64,000 nucleotides of DNA from Desulfobulbaceae bacterium (lineage in GTDB: Bacteria > Desulfobacterota > Desulfobulbia > Desulfobulbales > Desulfocapsaceae): NCBI GenBank assembly GCA_024636345.1, contig JAGXHG010000007.1:62001-126000 (forward strand). Direction: 5' to 3'. A program made the position numbers and the translations under genes. Positions 17,888 to 25,147 of this stretch are shown in pieces (positions within the stretch are counted from its first letter, which is position 1; the number at the start of each line of letters is the position of its first letter). The notes under the pieces were generated by a model. It did no database searches and was not told where the DNA came from. It saw nothing but the letters and a program-made list of their open reading frames with translations.

Positions 17888-19297
17888 ATGACAAAAAATC
17901 TCTATCCATTATTACCTGTGTTGTTGGTCGATGATGAAGATGCCTGGTTACACAGTTTCGGGCTCACCCTTCATTCTGTTGGGATAGCAAATGTAATTAC
18001 CTGTAATGACTCACGAAAAGTAATTGGTATCCTGCGGGAGCAGGAGGTCAGCGTCCTCGTTCTCGATTTGACTATGCCTCATCTGGCAGGTGATGAATTA
18101 TTGACCCTGGTGGTCAAAGATTATCCTGATATCCCTGTTATTATTATCACTGGGCTGGATCAGGTGGAAACAGCAGTTTCCTGCATGAAGCTTGGGGCCT
18201 ATGATTTTTTCACCAAGGTGGCAGAACAAAACCGATTAACTACAGGAGTGCGTCGGGCCATAGAACTGGGAATGCTTCGTCGTGAAAATAGTTCTCTAAA
18301 AGAACATTTTTTTGCAGATACGCTGAAAAATCCTGAGGCCTTTTCGGCCATCGTGACTCATAATAAGAGTATGCACTCCATCTTTCAATATGTCGAGGCC
18401 ATTGCTACGACATGTGAACCTGTCCTGATCACTGGTGAAACAGGAGTGGGAAAAGAGTTAGTTGCCCAAGCCGTGCATAGGCTCGCTCAAAAGAGCGGCG
18501 AGTTTGTTGCCATTAATATTGCCGGTCTTGATGACACTATGCTCAGTGACACCTTGTTTGGTCATCGAAAGGGCGCTTACTCCGGGGCGGAATTGAATAG
18601 AAAGGGGCTTATTGCCACTGCCGCTGACGGCAGCCTTTTTCTTGATGAGATCGGAGACCTGAGCCAAGGCGCACAGATAAAATTATTGCGATTGCTGCAG
18701 GAACGTGAATATTACCCCTTGGGTTCAGATGTCGCCCGCAGCACCAATGTCAGGATGATTTTTGCCACTCATCAGGATCTTGGTTCTCTGCAGGAGTCCG
18801 GCAGGTTTAGACAAGATCTCTTTTTTCGACTGCGCACTCATCATGTGCATATCCCACCCTTGCGTGAGCGTCTGGATGATCTGCCTCTGCTTCTTGATTA
18901 TTTTCTTGAAGATGCGGCAAAAAAACTTGGCAAGAAAAAGCCCGCATATCCCAGAGAATTGTTAATTCTGCTGGGAACCTATCACTATCCGGGAAACGTG
19001 CGGGAATTTCAGTCCATGGTGTTTGATGCGGTCTCCAAGCATCAAAGCCATACCTTGAGTATGGATGTGTTCAAGGCCTATATCAACAAGTGTTCTGTTG
19101 GCTATGAGTTTCTTCCCGCATCGCAACCGGTTGAAACTGTTTTTGCCGTCGTTGATCGGCTGCCGACCTTGAAAGAATCAGGGCGCTTGCTGGTCCAGGA
19201 GGCATTAAATCGGGCCCAGGGAAATCAGGCGATTGCGGCACAGATGCTTGGTGTCACCCGTCAGGCCTTGAATTGGCGGCTGAAACAGGAAGGATAG
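17888..19297 (+). CDS. Sigma54-dependent response regulator (NtrC/AtoC type)
   Basis: 469 residues: receiver with D60 in VLVLDLTMPH, AAA+ domain with Walker A GETGVGKE (183-190), GAYSGA at 229-234 (variant of the GAFTGA loop that contacts sigma54), Walker B LFLDEIGDL, R-finger region, and a Fis-type helix-turn-helix at the end (NQAIAAQMLGVTRQALNWRL). The receiver ends in FFTKVAEQ instead of the usual KPF motif, a small departure. Phosphorylation by the adjacent kinase should drive oligomerisation and open sigma54 promoters. Targets are unknown; the Psr-like operon nearby is one candidate. Confidence 0.9.
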   Translation: MTKNLYPLLPVLLVDDEDAWLHSFGLTLHSVGIANVITCNDSRKVIGILREQEVSVLVLDLTMPHLAGDELLTLVVKDYPDIPVIIITGLDQVETAVSCMKLGAYDFFTKVAEQNRLTTGVRRAIELGMLRRENSSLKEHFFADTLKNPEAFSAIVTHNKSMHSIFQYVEAIATTCEPVLITGETGVGKELVAQAVHRLAQKSGEFVAINIAGLDDTMLSDTLFGHRKGAYSGAELNRKGLIATAADGSLFLDEIGDLSQGAQIKLLRLLQEREYYPLGSDVARSTNVRMIFATHQDLGSLQESGRFRQDLFFRLRTHHVHIPPLRERLDDLPLLLDYFLEDAAKKLGKKKPAYPRELLILLGTYHYPGNVREFQSMVFDAVSKHQSHTLSMDVFKAYINKCSVGYEFLPASQPVETVFAVVDRLPTLKESGRLLVQEALNRAQGNQAIAAQMLGVTRQALNWRLKQEG

Positions 19298-19386
19298 AAT
19301 TGTCGGAGAGAAGCTTTTCGTTTTTTTACAATTTGAGCGGTGAACTGTAGCGGCTGAAAGGCTCATTACTTTAGATTGGAGGGACA

Positions 19387-19647
19387 ATGGAAAAGATTGA
19401 GTGTCGGTTTGCAGGCTGTGTGATGGATTTTGAACAGGCGAAAGCGGTTGCCAGGATTGTGGCGGAACAGGGAAATGAGTTTGCCACACTGATGTCTTGG
19501 TGCGATCGTGATAAAGGGGTTCATTCTCCCCACTGTCTGCAATGCGAGATCAAGGGTGAACCGGGATGGGAGGTATATGGCCGGAACCATGATGGCCGGT
19601 TACGGATCAGTATCGACGATGATAGATTTGTTTTTATTTTTTCTTGA
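19387..19647 (+). CDS. Small conserved Cys-containing protein (possibly AF1514 family)
   Basis: 86 residues from an ATG with a good GGAGG site. The sequence begins MEKIECRFAGCVMDFEQAKA and has a second Cys group (SPHCLQCE, about residues 47-54), an acidic, well-folded composition and no signal peptide. It reminds me of a small archaeal/deltaproteobacterial family typified by AF1514, but I cannot confirm this. No function is known to me. It follows the response regulator on the same strand and precedes the convergent Psr-like operon. Confidence 0.65.
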   Translation: MEKIECRFAGCVMDFEQAKAVARIVAEQGNEFATLMSWCDRDKGVHSPHCLQCEIKGEPGWEVYGRNHDGRLRISIDDDRFVFIFS

Positions 19648-19714
19648 TTGAAAGAAGTGAGGCGGGGGAGAAGTTGTAAATAAGAAAAGTTTTGTTTGTT
19701 TTCTTGCTCTGCTT

Positions 19715-19762
19715 AAAAAAAAAGGGGAGTGTTAACCAATGAATTGGTTAACACTCCCCTTT
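19715..19762 (-). terminator. Terminator of the torD-psrA-psrB-like operon
   Basis: A perfect 19-bp inverted repeat (AAAGGGGAGTGTTAACCAA and its complement) with a 4-nt loop. On the reverse strand it is followed by a T-tract, 40 nt past the psrB-like stop codon. It could also stop forward transcription. Confidence 0.9.
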
Positions 19763-19802
19763 GTGGTTCAGGATACTGAATACTACAGATCAGACAAAGA
19801 AC

Positions 19803-20615
19803 TTATTCGTCATTTTTCTTTTCAGACAGTCCTTTAACAAGCATGGCGCCAGCCAGACCAAGCAGACCAAGATCTCTGGCCTTACGCATTGCTGGTTTAA
19901 ACATGGATGCCATCATCACACGGCGTTTGACACTGCTCATATCGGCCAACTCAGGGGTTTCATCCTGGAAGAGAAGAGTGATATCCTTCTTCTTACCATA
20001 GTAGCGCGAATTCGGCCCAATGCTGGCACCCTTAGGCTCCAGACCTTTGGCCCCTTTTGCCACATATTGAGCAACCTCTGATTTTGGATCATCAAGGTCA
20101 CCAAAGATACGGGCATTGGTAAGGCAGGTTTGAACACAGGCAGGAATTAGTCCGGCCTCAACACGGGGCATACAGTAAGTGCATTTGTCAGCCTTGCCGT
20201 CGGATGAGACATCATCGGTCAGGTAAGGGTTGACATACCGGGCACCATAAGGACAAGCATCTGCGCAGGCCCCACAGCCAAGACAACGGCTCTTGTCAAT
20301 CTGGACAGTTCCGTTAAAGGGATCTTTCCAGGTTGCAGCAACTGATAGGGTAGTGGTCTTACCCGTTTTTGCATCTTTAAAGGTTACATCTACCGGATCG
20401 GCAGGGCATGCATCCACGCAGGGTGGTTTTGCACAATGGTTACACAGACCAGGATAGTAGGTAGAGGCAAGCTCATCCCCCACCTTGCTGGGTCCGAGAC
20501 GGTGGACCCAGTTCCGGCCAAACTCAACCGGAACCTCCCACTCCGCCTTACAGGCTATGGCGCAGGCGTGGCAGCCTACACAGCGTTCTAGATCAATGAT
20601 CATTCCGTATTGCAT
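19803..20615 (-). CDS. Four-cluster ferredoxin-like electron-transfer subunit (PsrB/PhsB type)
   Basis: 270 residues with four [4Fe-4S] Cys groups: CVGCHACAIAC near the N-terminus, CNHCAKPPCVDAC, CLGCGACADACPYGARY and a last group around CTYC...CVQTC. This is the DmsB/PsrB/TtrB fold that wires a molybdopterin catalytic subunit to a quinol or cytochrome donor. The C-terminus is extended by about 55 residues ending in a short hydrophobic segment (LGLLGLAGAMLV), which might anchor it. AGGAGG precedes the ATG. No NrfD/PsrC membrane subunit is adjacent, so its electron donor is not evident. Confidence 0.88.
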   Translation of the reverse strand: MQYGMIIDLERCVGCHACAIACKAEWEVPVEFGRNWVHRLGPSKVGDELASTYYPGLCNHCAKPPCVDACPADPVDVTFKDAKTGKTTTLSVAATWKDPFNGTVQIDKSRCLGCGACADACPYGARYVNPYLTDDVSSDGKADKCTYCMPRVEAGLIPACVQTCLTNARIFGDLDDPKSEVAQYVAKGAKGLEPKGASIGPNSRYYGKKKDITLLFQDETPELADMSSVKRRVMMASMFKPAMRKARDLGLLGLAGAMLVKGLSEKKNDE

Positions 20616-20651
20616 CGAAAATATCCTCCTGAAAAAGGCTCAAGGTTTTGG

Positions 20652-22895
20652 TTAAGCTGGAATATCCAGGGCTTTACCATCCTTGGTCAGTTTAACAAAG
20701 TTGTTACGCATACCATGACATCCGGTCTCCGGGTCAATGGCGATCTTGGTGATCAGACTCTGGTCATCAACACCCTTGCCGACACCTGCGGTCATCAGTG
20801 GGTTGGCAGATCCATAGCCATGGTACATATAAACAGCATCTTTTCTGATGCCTGGTGTCACCTTGACCGTGGTGGTGGTGCGGGATTTGACCCCTTCACT
20901 GTTGATAAAACCAACGGTGTCACCATCTTTCAAACCAAGTTTGGCGGCAACTTCATCATTGAGCCATACAGGATTGCCTGGCATCTCATGATTCAACCAG
21001 ACGTTATTCTGGCTGCGGTTGAAGGTGTGTACCGGGGCACGGCCGTAAAGCAGTCGGGCATAACCAGCTGGCACATCTTCCACTGCCTTATAGGTCGGTG
21101 CGCCGGGGAAACCGGCAGCGGCAACGTCTTCGTTAAACAACTGAACCATGAAGTCTTCAGGCACACCATAAGGAGAGAATCCTGGCTGGAGATGAATGCC
21201 GCCCTCGGCCTTAACTGATGCCAAGGTGATATTGGCTGAAGCCAGGGTCTTGTCCACAAGCTCTTCCAGGGTCTGAACCGGAATCTCTTTCTCGTGGCCC
21301 ATACGCTTGGCGATTTCGTTAGTAATATAGACCTGATCCTTGCGTTCGAACATGGCCGCTACCAAGGGCATACGGGGGGCGATGAACTGGGTTGGCTCCT
21401 TGTCAGTTGCCTTCACCTTGCCAACTCCGGTTTTGATCTCGTCGTGACGCTCAAGATAGGAGGACTCAGGCAAAAGAATATCGGCCCACATGGTGACATC
21501 GGTAGGCATAACATCGACGCACATGACAAAATCCATGGCGTTGAAAACCTGCTTCATCTTCTCCTGTTTGGGGATGGTCTGCATGGGGTTTTGACCCCAG
21601 ACCACACAACCCTTGATTGCATAAGGCTTACCGCTGATCGCGCAGTCACGGATCAATTCGGTTGGGGTTCCAGGAGGTTTGAAAGGATAAACCTTTTTAT
21701 CGTTGATGACGTTGAGGTTAAACTCATCGCCATGCTCTTGGGGGGCCCAGCTGGTCTTACCCAGTTTGGCAGGGTTCTTGGGTGGAACCCAGCCGCCTTT
21801 TACATAGTAGGCACCAAGGAGTGCAGTCAAACAGGCAAGGGACCGTTCACGCTGGAAGTCATTGCCGTACCAGGAAACGTGACGGCCTGGATGGATGGCC
21901 ACATTCGGGGCATTGGCAGCAAGCAGCTCAGCCACTTCCTTGATCTGGGCAGCAGGGATATCACACTCTTTGGCTGCCTTGTCCAGGGTCCATTCGGAAA
22001 TGGCCGTGGAAAATTTGTCAAAGCCGGAAGTATGCTTGGTCACAAACTCTTTGTTATACTTATTGTTTTGAACCAGGTAGTTCATGATTGCCAGCAGATA
22101 CGCAGTATCGGTGCCTGGCTTGATCTGTACCCAGATGTCAGACTTGGCAGCAGAGGCGGAGTAGCGTGGATCGGCTACAACCAGTTTCGCGCCGCCCTGC
22201 AGACCTTTCATATAGGACTTGATGTGGGAGACATGGATGTTTTCACCCAGATGGCTACCAACGAGGAAGATGACCTTGGTATTGGACATATCAACCATCT
22301 CACCAGGGGCCTTGCCGATGGTTGCCACATAAGCGGCGTCGCGGATACCGCGGCACTGGAAGAAGGATGCCTCGCTCACATTGTGGGTGCCCACCGTGCG
22401 CTCAAAGTAGTGCATTGGATATTTGGCTGATGCGCCATGAGGAAACACGCAGATTCCCTGCGGTCCATGCTGATCAACAACTGCCTTGAGTTTGGAGCCG
22501 CACTCATCGAGTGCCTCCTTCCAGGAAATACGTTTCCATTTAGGCTCGCCGCGTTTCCCAACGTTTTTCAAGGGGTATTTCAAGCGGTCCACATCGTAGA
22601 GCAGTTTGACACCGGCGTTACCGCGGGCGCAGATGGCTGTACCATTGTCAATGGACTTGGGGTTACCCTCAAGTTTCATCAACTGTCCATCGCGAACCTT
22701 GCCCACCAGCTGACAGCGCCAGAAACACATTTCGCACAGTCCGCCGACCACAGTTGTGTCGCCCATGGTGCCCTTTGGTTCAAGGGACGCCTTGGCAACA
22801 CCTGTTTCTGCGGAGACGACCTTGGACAGCGGTATCGTGGCTGCTGCCAGGGATGCCGTCTGAAGGAACTTACGCCTCGTTAAGTTGAAAGCCAT
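20652..22895 (-). CDS. Molybdopterin oxidoreductase catalytic subunit, polysulfide/thiosulfate reductase type
   Basis: 747 residues from an ATG at 22895 with AGGAGG upstream. A Tat signal (TRRKFLQTASLAAA) sends it folded across the membrane. The N-terminal CEMCFWRCQ...C binds a [4Fe-4S] cluster. EASFFQCRGIRDAA contains the Cys expected to ligate Mo/W, as in PsrA, PhsA and TtrA. ILLPESSYLERHDE and the C-terminal dinucleotide-binding domain are typical of the family. Substrate could be polysulfide, thiosulfate, tetrathionate or arsenate-like oxyanions; sequence alone does not decide. It overlaps its chaperone gene by 26 nt and is 36 nt from the Fe-S subunit. Confidence 0.85.
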   Translation of the reverse strand: MAFNLTRRKFLQTASLAAATIPLSKVVSAETGVAKASLEPKGTMGDTTVVGGLCEMCFWRCQLVGKVRDGQLMKLEGNPKSIDNGTAICARGNAGVKLLYDVDRLKYPLKNVGKRGEPKWKRISWKEALDECGSKLKAVVDQHGPQGICVFPHGASAKYPMHYFERTVGTHNVSEASFFQCRGIRDAAYVATIGKAPGEMVDMSNTKVIFLVGSHLGENIHVSHIKSYMKGLQGGAKLVVADPRYSASAAKSDIWVQIKPGTDTAYLLAIMNYLVQNNKYNKEFVTKHTSGFDKFSTAISEWTLDKAAKECDIPAAQIKEVAELLAANAPNVAIHPGRHVSWYGNDFQRERSLACLTALLGAYYVKGGWVPPKNPAKLGKTSWAPQEHGDEFNLNVINDKKVYPFKPPGTPTELIRDCAISGKPYAIKGCVVWGQNPMQTIPKQEKMKQVFNAMDFVMCVDVMPTDVTMWADILLPESSYLERHDEIKTGVGKVKATDKEPTQFIAPRMPLVAAMFERKDQVYITNEIAKRMGHEKEIPVQTLEELVDKTLASANITLASVKAEGGIHLQPGFSPYGVPEDFMVQLFNEDVAAAGFPGAPTYKAVEDVPAGYARLLYGRAPVHTFNRSQNNVWLNHEMPGNPVWLNDEVAAKLGLKDGDTVGFINSEGVKSRTTTTVKVTPGIRKDAVYMYHGYGSANPLMTAGVGKGVDDQSLITKIAIDPETGCHGMRNNFVKLTKDGKALDIPA

Positions 22896-23460
22896 CTTCC
22901 TCTTCCTCCTTTGTAAAAGAATCAATTAGGGTTACAACCATCCTGTAATAAGGATGGCGGGTTTCTTCTGCGACTCGGGGGCAAAATTGTTTGTACCAGG
23001 GTCGAAACAGCTTGCTGAGAAATTCTTCCTCTCCGGCAAAATCTTCTTCTTTAGCCAGGAGTGACAAGAATTCAAGTTCGTGAACCAGGTGATCAGGGAG
23101 GTCTGCATTGTCCTCCATTGTAAACCCTTTTTCGCGGTAAAAGTTCAGGGTTCTAAGGGCAAAGGATCCCTGAATGGATTTGTCCATGTAAACAGAGGCA
23201 AAGGGCGGAGCGACCACGTGGGGAACGCCATTTATGAACAACCGAGTGTATTCTATCTGCAGGTCTTCAATAAAGTCTGAAGATTTTTCCACAGCGTCTC
23301 GTATCTCTTTTCCTTCTGTTATAGCGCCAAAAGTACCCAGAAGATTGTAGAAGACATTAAAAAAATCTTCGTTCATCCATTCGGGGTCAGGGTATTGCAT
23401 GCATTGGGCCATGAAGCGATAAAGAGAGGCAATGTCCTGAGATGTGGTTGATTCTGTCAT
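22870..23460 (-). CDS. TorD/DmsD-family molybdoenzyme chaperone
   Basis: 196 residues, starting at MTESTTSQDIASLYRFMAQC; a longer frame to 23526 adds 22 unlikely residues. All-helical, with the TorD-type YPDPEW segment, EYTRLFINGVPHVVAPPFASVYMD (the conserved E-x2-RLF...P-x2-S/E-S-Y motif) and a C-terminal FLSKLFRPWYKQF. It should bind the Tat signal of the downstream catalytic subunit and delay export until the cofactor is inserted. Being first in the operon with an overlapping stop/start suggests translational coupling. Confidence 0.85.
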   Translation of the reverse strand: MTESTTSQDIASLYRFMAQCMQYPDPEWMNEDFFNVFYNLLGTFGAITEGKEIRDAVEKSSDFIEDLQIEYTRLFINGVPHVVAPPFASVYMDKSIQGSFALRTLNFYREKGFTMEDNADLPDHLVHELEFLSLLAKEEDFAGEEEFLSKLFRPWYKQFCPRVAEETRHPYYRMVVTLIDSFTKEEEEDGFQLNEA

Positions 23461-23511
23461 ATAAAGAAAAAAGTAAGAAAGTTTATAGAAATATTTAAGG
23501 AGAATACTTGA

Positions 23512-23533
23512 ATGGCTTAAGTGCATAAGCCAT
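23512..23533. promoter_or_regulatory. Palindrome upstream of the torD-psrA-psrB operon
   Basis: ATGGCTTA-AGTGCA-TAAGCCAT is a perfect 8-bp inverted repeat about 50 nt before the torD start. Size and place suit a dimeric regulator. It does not match the FNR (TTGAT-N4-ATCAA) consensus. Binding factor unknown. Confidence 0.4.
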
Positions 23534-23905
23534 TATTAATTGCATCTTGTCGCAACGTAAGCATTTTATGATGAAAGTGTTGTTGCTGAAAATCAGTTAA
23601 TGACCGTAGCGAATATTAACCTAACTGTCAAGGAACAACAATTTACTTGTTCATATAAAAGCATGTTTTTTTTGCCTATAAAGGCAGTTTGTGTATTATG
23701 CACATAACTATAAATGGCTGTTTGTTTTTTGGGTCTTAGTGGAGGGGCCCGATTGGCCGATTGACCATCAGCTTTTCCGGCCAGGTCAACCTTGATTAAG
23801 GTCTGCATTAAGTGAAATGTGAACCGCTTATTTCTGGGAATCAAAATCGTGATGATTTCATTGAAAAGGCAACATGGAAATAATGTCTTCGGCGAGTGGC
23901 AATAA
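23534..23905. other. Intergenic region upstream of the Psr-like operon
   Basis: AT-rich sequence between the Psr-like operon promoter and the tRNA-His terminator. A reverse-strand open frame (23593-23844) lacks recognisable protein features. Nothing further can be supported. Confidence 0.4.
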
Positions 23906-23943
23906 AAAAAGGAGTTTCAGGCAGACGCCTGAAACTCCTTTTT
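23906..23943 (-). terminator. Terminator downstream of tRNA-His
   Basis: A 15-17-bp perfect inverted repeat (AAGGAGTTTCAGGC / GCCTGAAACTCCTT, 4-nt loop) lies immediately past the tRNA 3' end on the reverse strand, flanked by A and T runs on both sides so that it can act in either direction. Confidence 0.88.
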
Positions 23944-23951
23944 CCATGGGG

Positions 23952-24029
23952 TGGGGTGAATGATGGGACTCGAACCCACGACCGCCTGGACCACAACCAA
24001 GTGCTGCCACCAACTGAGCTACATTCACC
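23952..24029 (-). tRNA. tRNA-His (GTG anticodon)
   Basis: The reverse strand folds as a cloverleaf. The acceptor GTGAATG pairs with CATTCAC, with an extra G(-1) opposite C73, the histidine identity pair. The D arm holds AGCTCAGTTGG, the anticodon loop reads TT-GTG-GT on a CTTGG/CCAGG stem, and the T arm holds GGTTCGAGTCC. The 3' CCA is encoded. A strong terminator follows. Confidence 0.96.
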
Positions 24030-24100
24030 ACGTAATTATTTTATTACTATAATGTCGCCTTATATACCCGCTGACTAAGGTTTTTGCAAGGGTAAAATGT

Positions 24101-24140
24101 AGGCACAGTCAAGGAATGAAGAAGCTTCTTGACTGTGCCT
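24101..24140. terminator. Hairpin downstream of the zinc-ribbon protein gene
   Basis: AGGCACAGTCAAG and CTTGACTGTGCCT form a 13-bp stem whose interior (GAAGCTTC) is itself palindromic. It lies about 50 nt past the stop of the reverse-strand gene. The T-tract is poor, so it may be an attenuator or mRNA-stabilising hairpin instead. Confidence 0.55.
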
Positions 24141-24188
24141 TGGTGTCAGTTAGGTTCTGTGGGAAAAAGATTGTAAGGGGACAGTTAC

Positions 24189-24839
24189 TTACAGGTCTGC
24201 CTGGCAGTGCATGCATTTTTGAGCTTGGGCTTTAATGAGTTCGGCACAGTGCGGGCACTCTTTTTTAAAGTGGGCTTTAAGGATGTCGCTGATAATCATA
24301 CCGCACTCCTGGGTCAGGGACGTGTCTCTGAAGGTGTGGTTTCTGATGGGATCAATGCAGGAAAGGTCGTTAAGTTGCCTCAGACAGGCGACAGCTTTTT
24401 GTCTGTTGGCAAGGCTTGCGGATTCATCAAGAATCAGGGTCAGAACCGGGGCGAGATTATGCCCTGCCACGCACGTTTCAAGTGCGGCTTTTGCTTCCTG
24501 TTCCTTGAGATATCGTTCGTTTTGCATCTTCACTACTTCGGTGTCAATTATACTGCCGGTGAAGGCATATTCACTGGCAACCATCATTACGTTTTGTTCT
24601 TTGCTTCCTGGTAACTGCATGCGGCGATACGATCCCTTGTGGCCGTATTGGAGTTCGACGTGCTGCCAGCCATTTTTAAAAACGGGGCATTCATTGTTCA
24701 GGCAGATAAACAGGACTTCCGATCCCCAGCCAAGACCATCACCGACATGGACAGGTGGGGCTTCACAGCATGACATTTCGGCCTGGCAGCTGGGACAGAT
24801 ATGAACTTCGTCAAGATAACTGAAATCACGGGTAAACAT
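24189..24839 (-). CDS. Double zinc-ribbon protein of unknown function
   Basis: 216 residues. A Cys group near the N-terminus (HICPSCQAEMSCC and later CLNNECPVF) and a C-terminal ribbon (CPHCAELIKAQAQKCMHC) flank a helical middle that resembles short HEAT-like repeats (LTLILDESASLANRQKAVACLRQLND). Cytoplasmic, no signal peptide. Similar proteins occur in sulfate reducers, but I know no function. ATG with a plausible AGGAG site. It stands between tRNA-His and the aromatic-biosynthesis gene and seems independently expressed. Confidence 0.75.
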   Translation of the reverse strand: MFTRDFSYLDEVHICPSCQAEMSCCEAPPVHVGDGLGWGSEVLFICLNNECPVFKNGWQHVELQYGHKGSYRRMQLPGSKEQNVMMVASEYAFTGSIIDTEVVKMQNERYLKEQEAKAALETCVAGHNLAPVLTLILDESASLANRQKAVACLRQLNDLSCIDPIRNHTFRDTSLTQECGMIISDILKAHFKKECPHCAELIKAQAQKCMHCQADL

Positions 24840-24999
24840 ATGTATTTCTCCTGAAAGGGGATAAAGCTATTTATGAAAAAATTAGGGGTTGTCTTTACTC
24901 TCTTGAGATCTTTTAAACTTATTGAGCTTCTTGATTGTTTTGCCGGAAAGATTCAGGGGCGGCGCATTGTGTTCCTTCTGACCGAAGGATTGACGGGCC

Positions 25000-25146
25000 T
25001 CAACCAGGGCCTTTTACCCATCCATAGAAATAGAGAAGGAGGAGCCAGCAAGCCAGGATGACAATAAAGAGGACATTGCTTGAGTATCTGTTTTTTGCAG
25101 GGGGATTCTGCTCCATGTCATCATTGCTGTTCTGACTTTCTGTCAC
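25000..25146 (-). CDS. 48-residue single-span membrane protein
   Basis: A short reverse-strand frame from a GTG at 25146, one base after the stop of the upstream fusion gene, with a GAGG site inside that gene's last codons. It encodes a polar N-terminus (TESQNSNDDMEQNPPAKN) and one clear membrane helix (VLFIVILACWLLLLYFYGW) ending VKGPG. The tight spacing suggests translational coupling to the aromatic amino-acid gene. Composition and placement support a real micro-protein. No family is recognised. Confidence 0.6.
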   Translation of the reverse strand: MTESQNSNDDMEQNPPAKNRYSSNVLFIVILACWLLLLYFYGWVKGPG

Positions 25147-25147
25147 C

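Noticed and set aside
21294-22430. 378-codon forward frame opposite the molybdoenzyme gene
   Set aside because: Shadow frame; the reverse strand carries Tat signal, Fe-S and Mo-ligand motifs.
24873-25061. 62-codon forward frame
   Set aside because: It overlaps the better supported reverse-strand membrane micro-protein and shows no conserved features.
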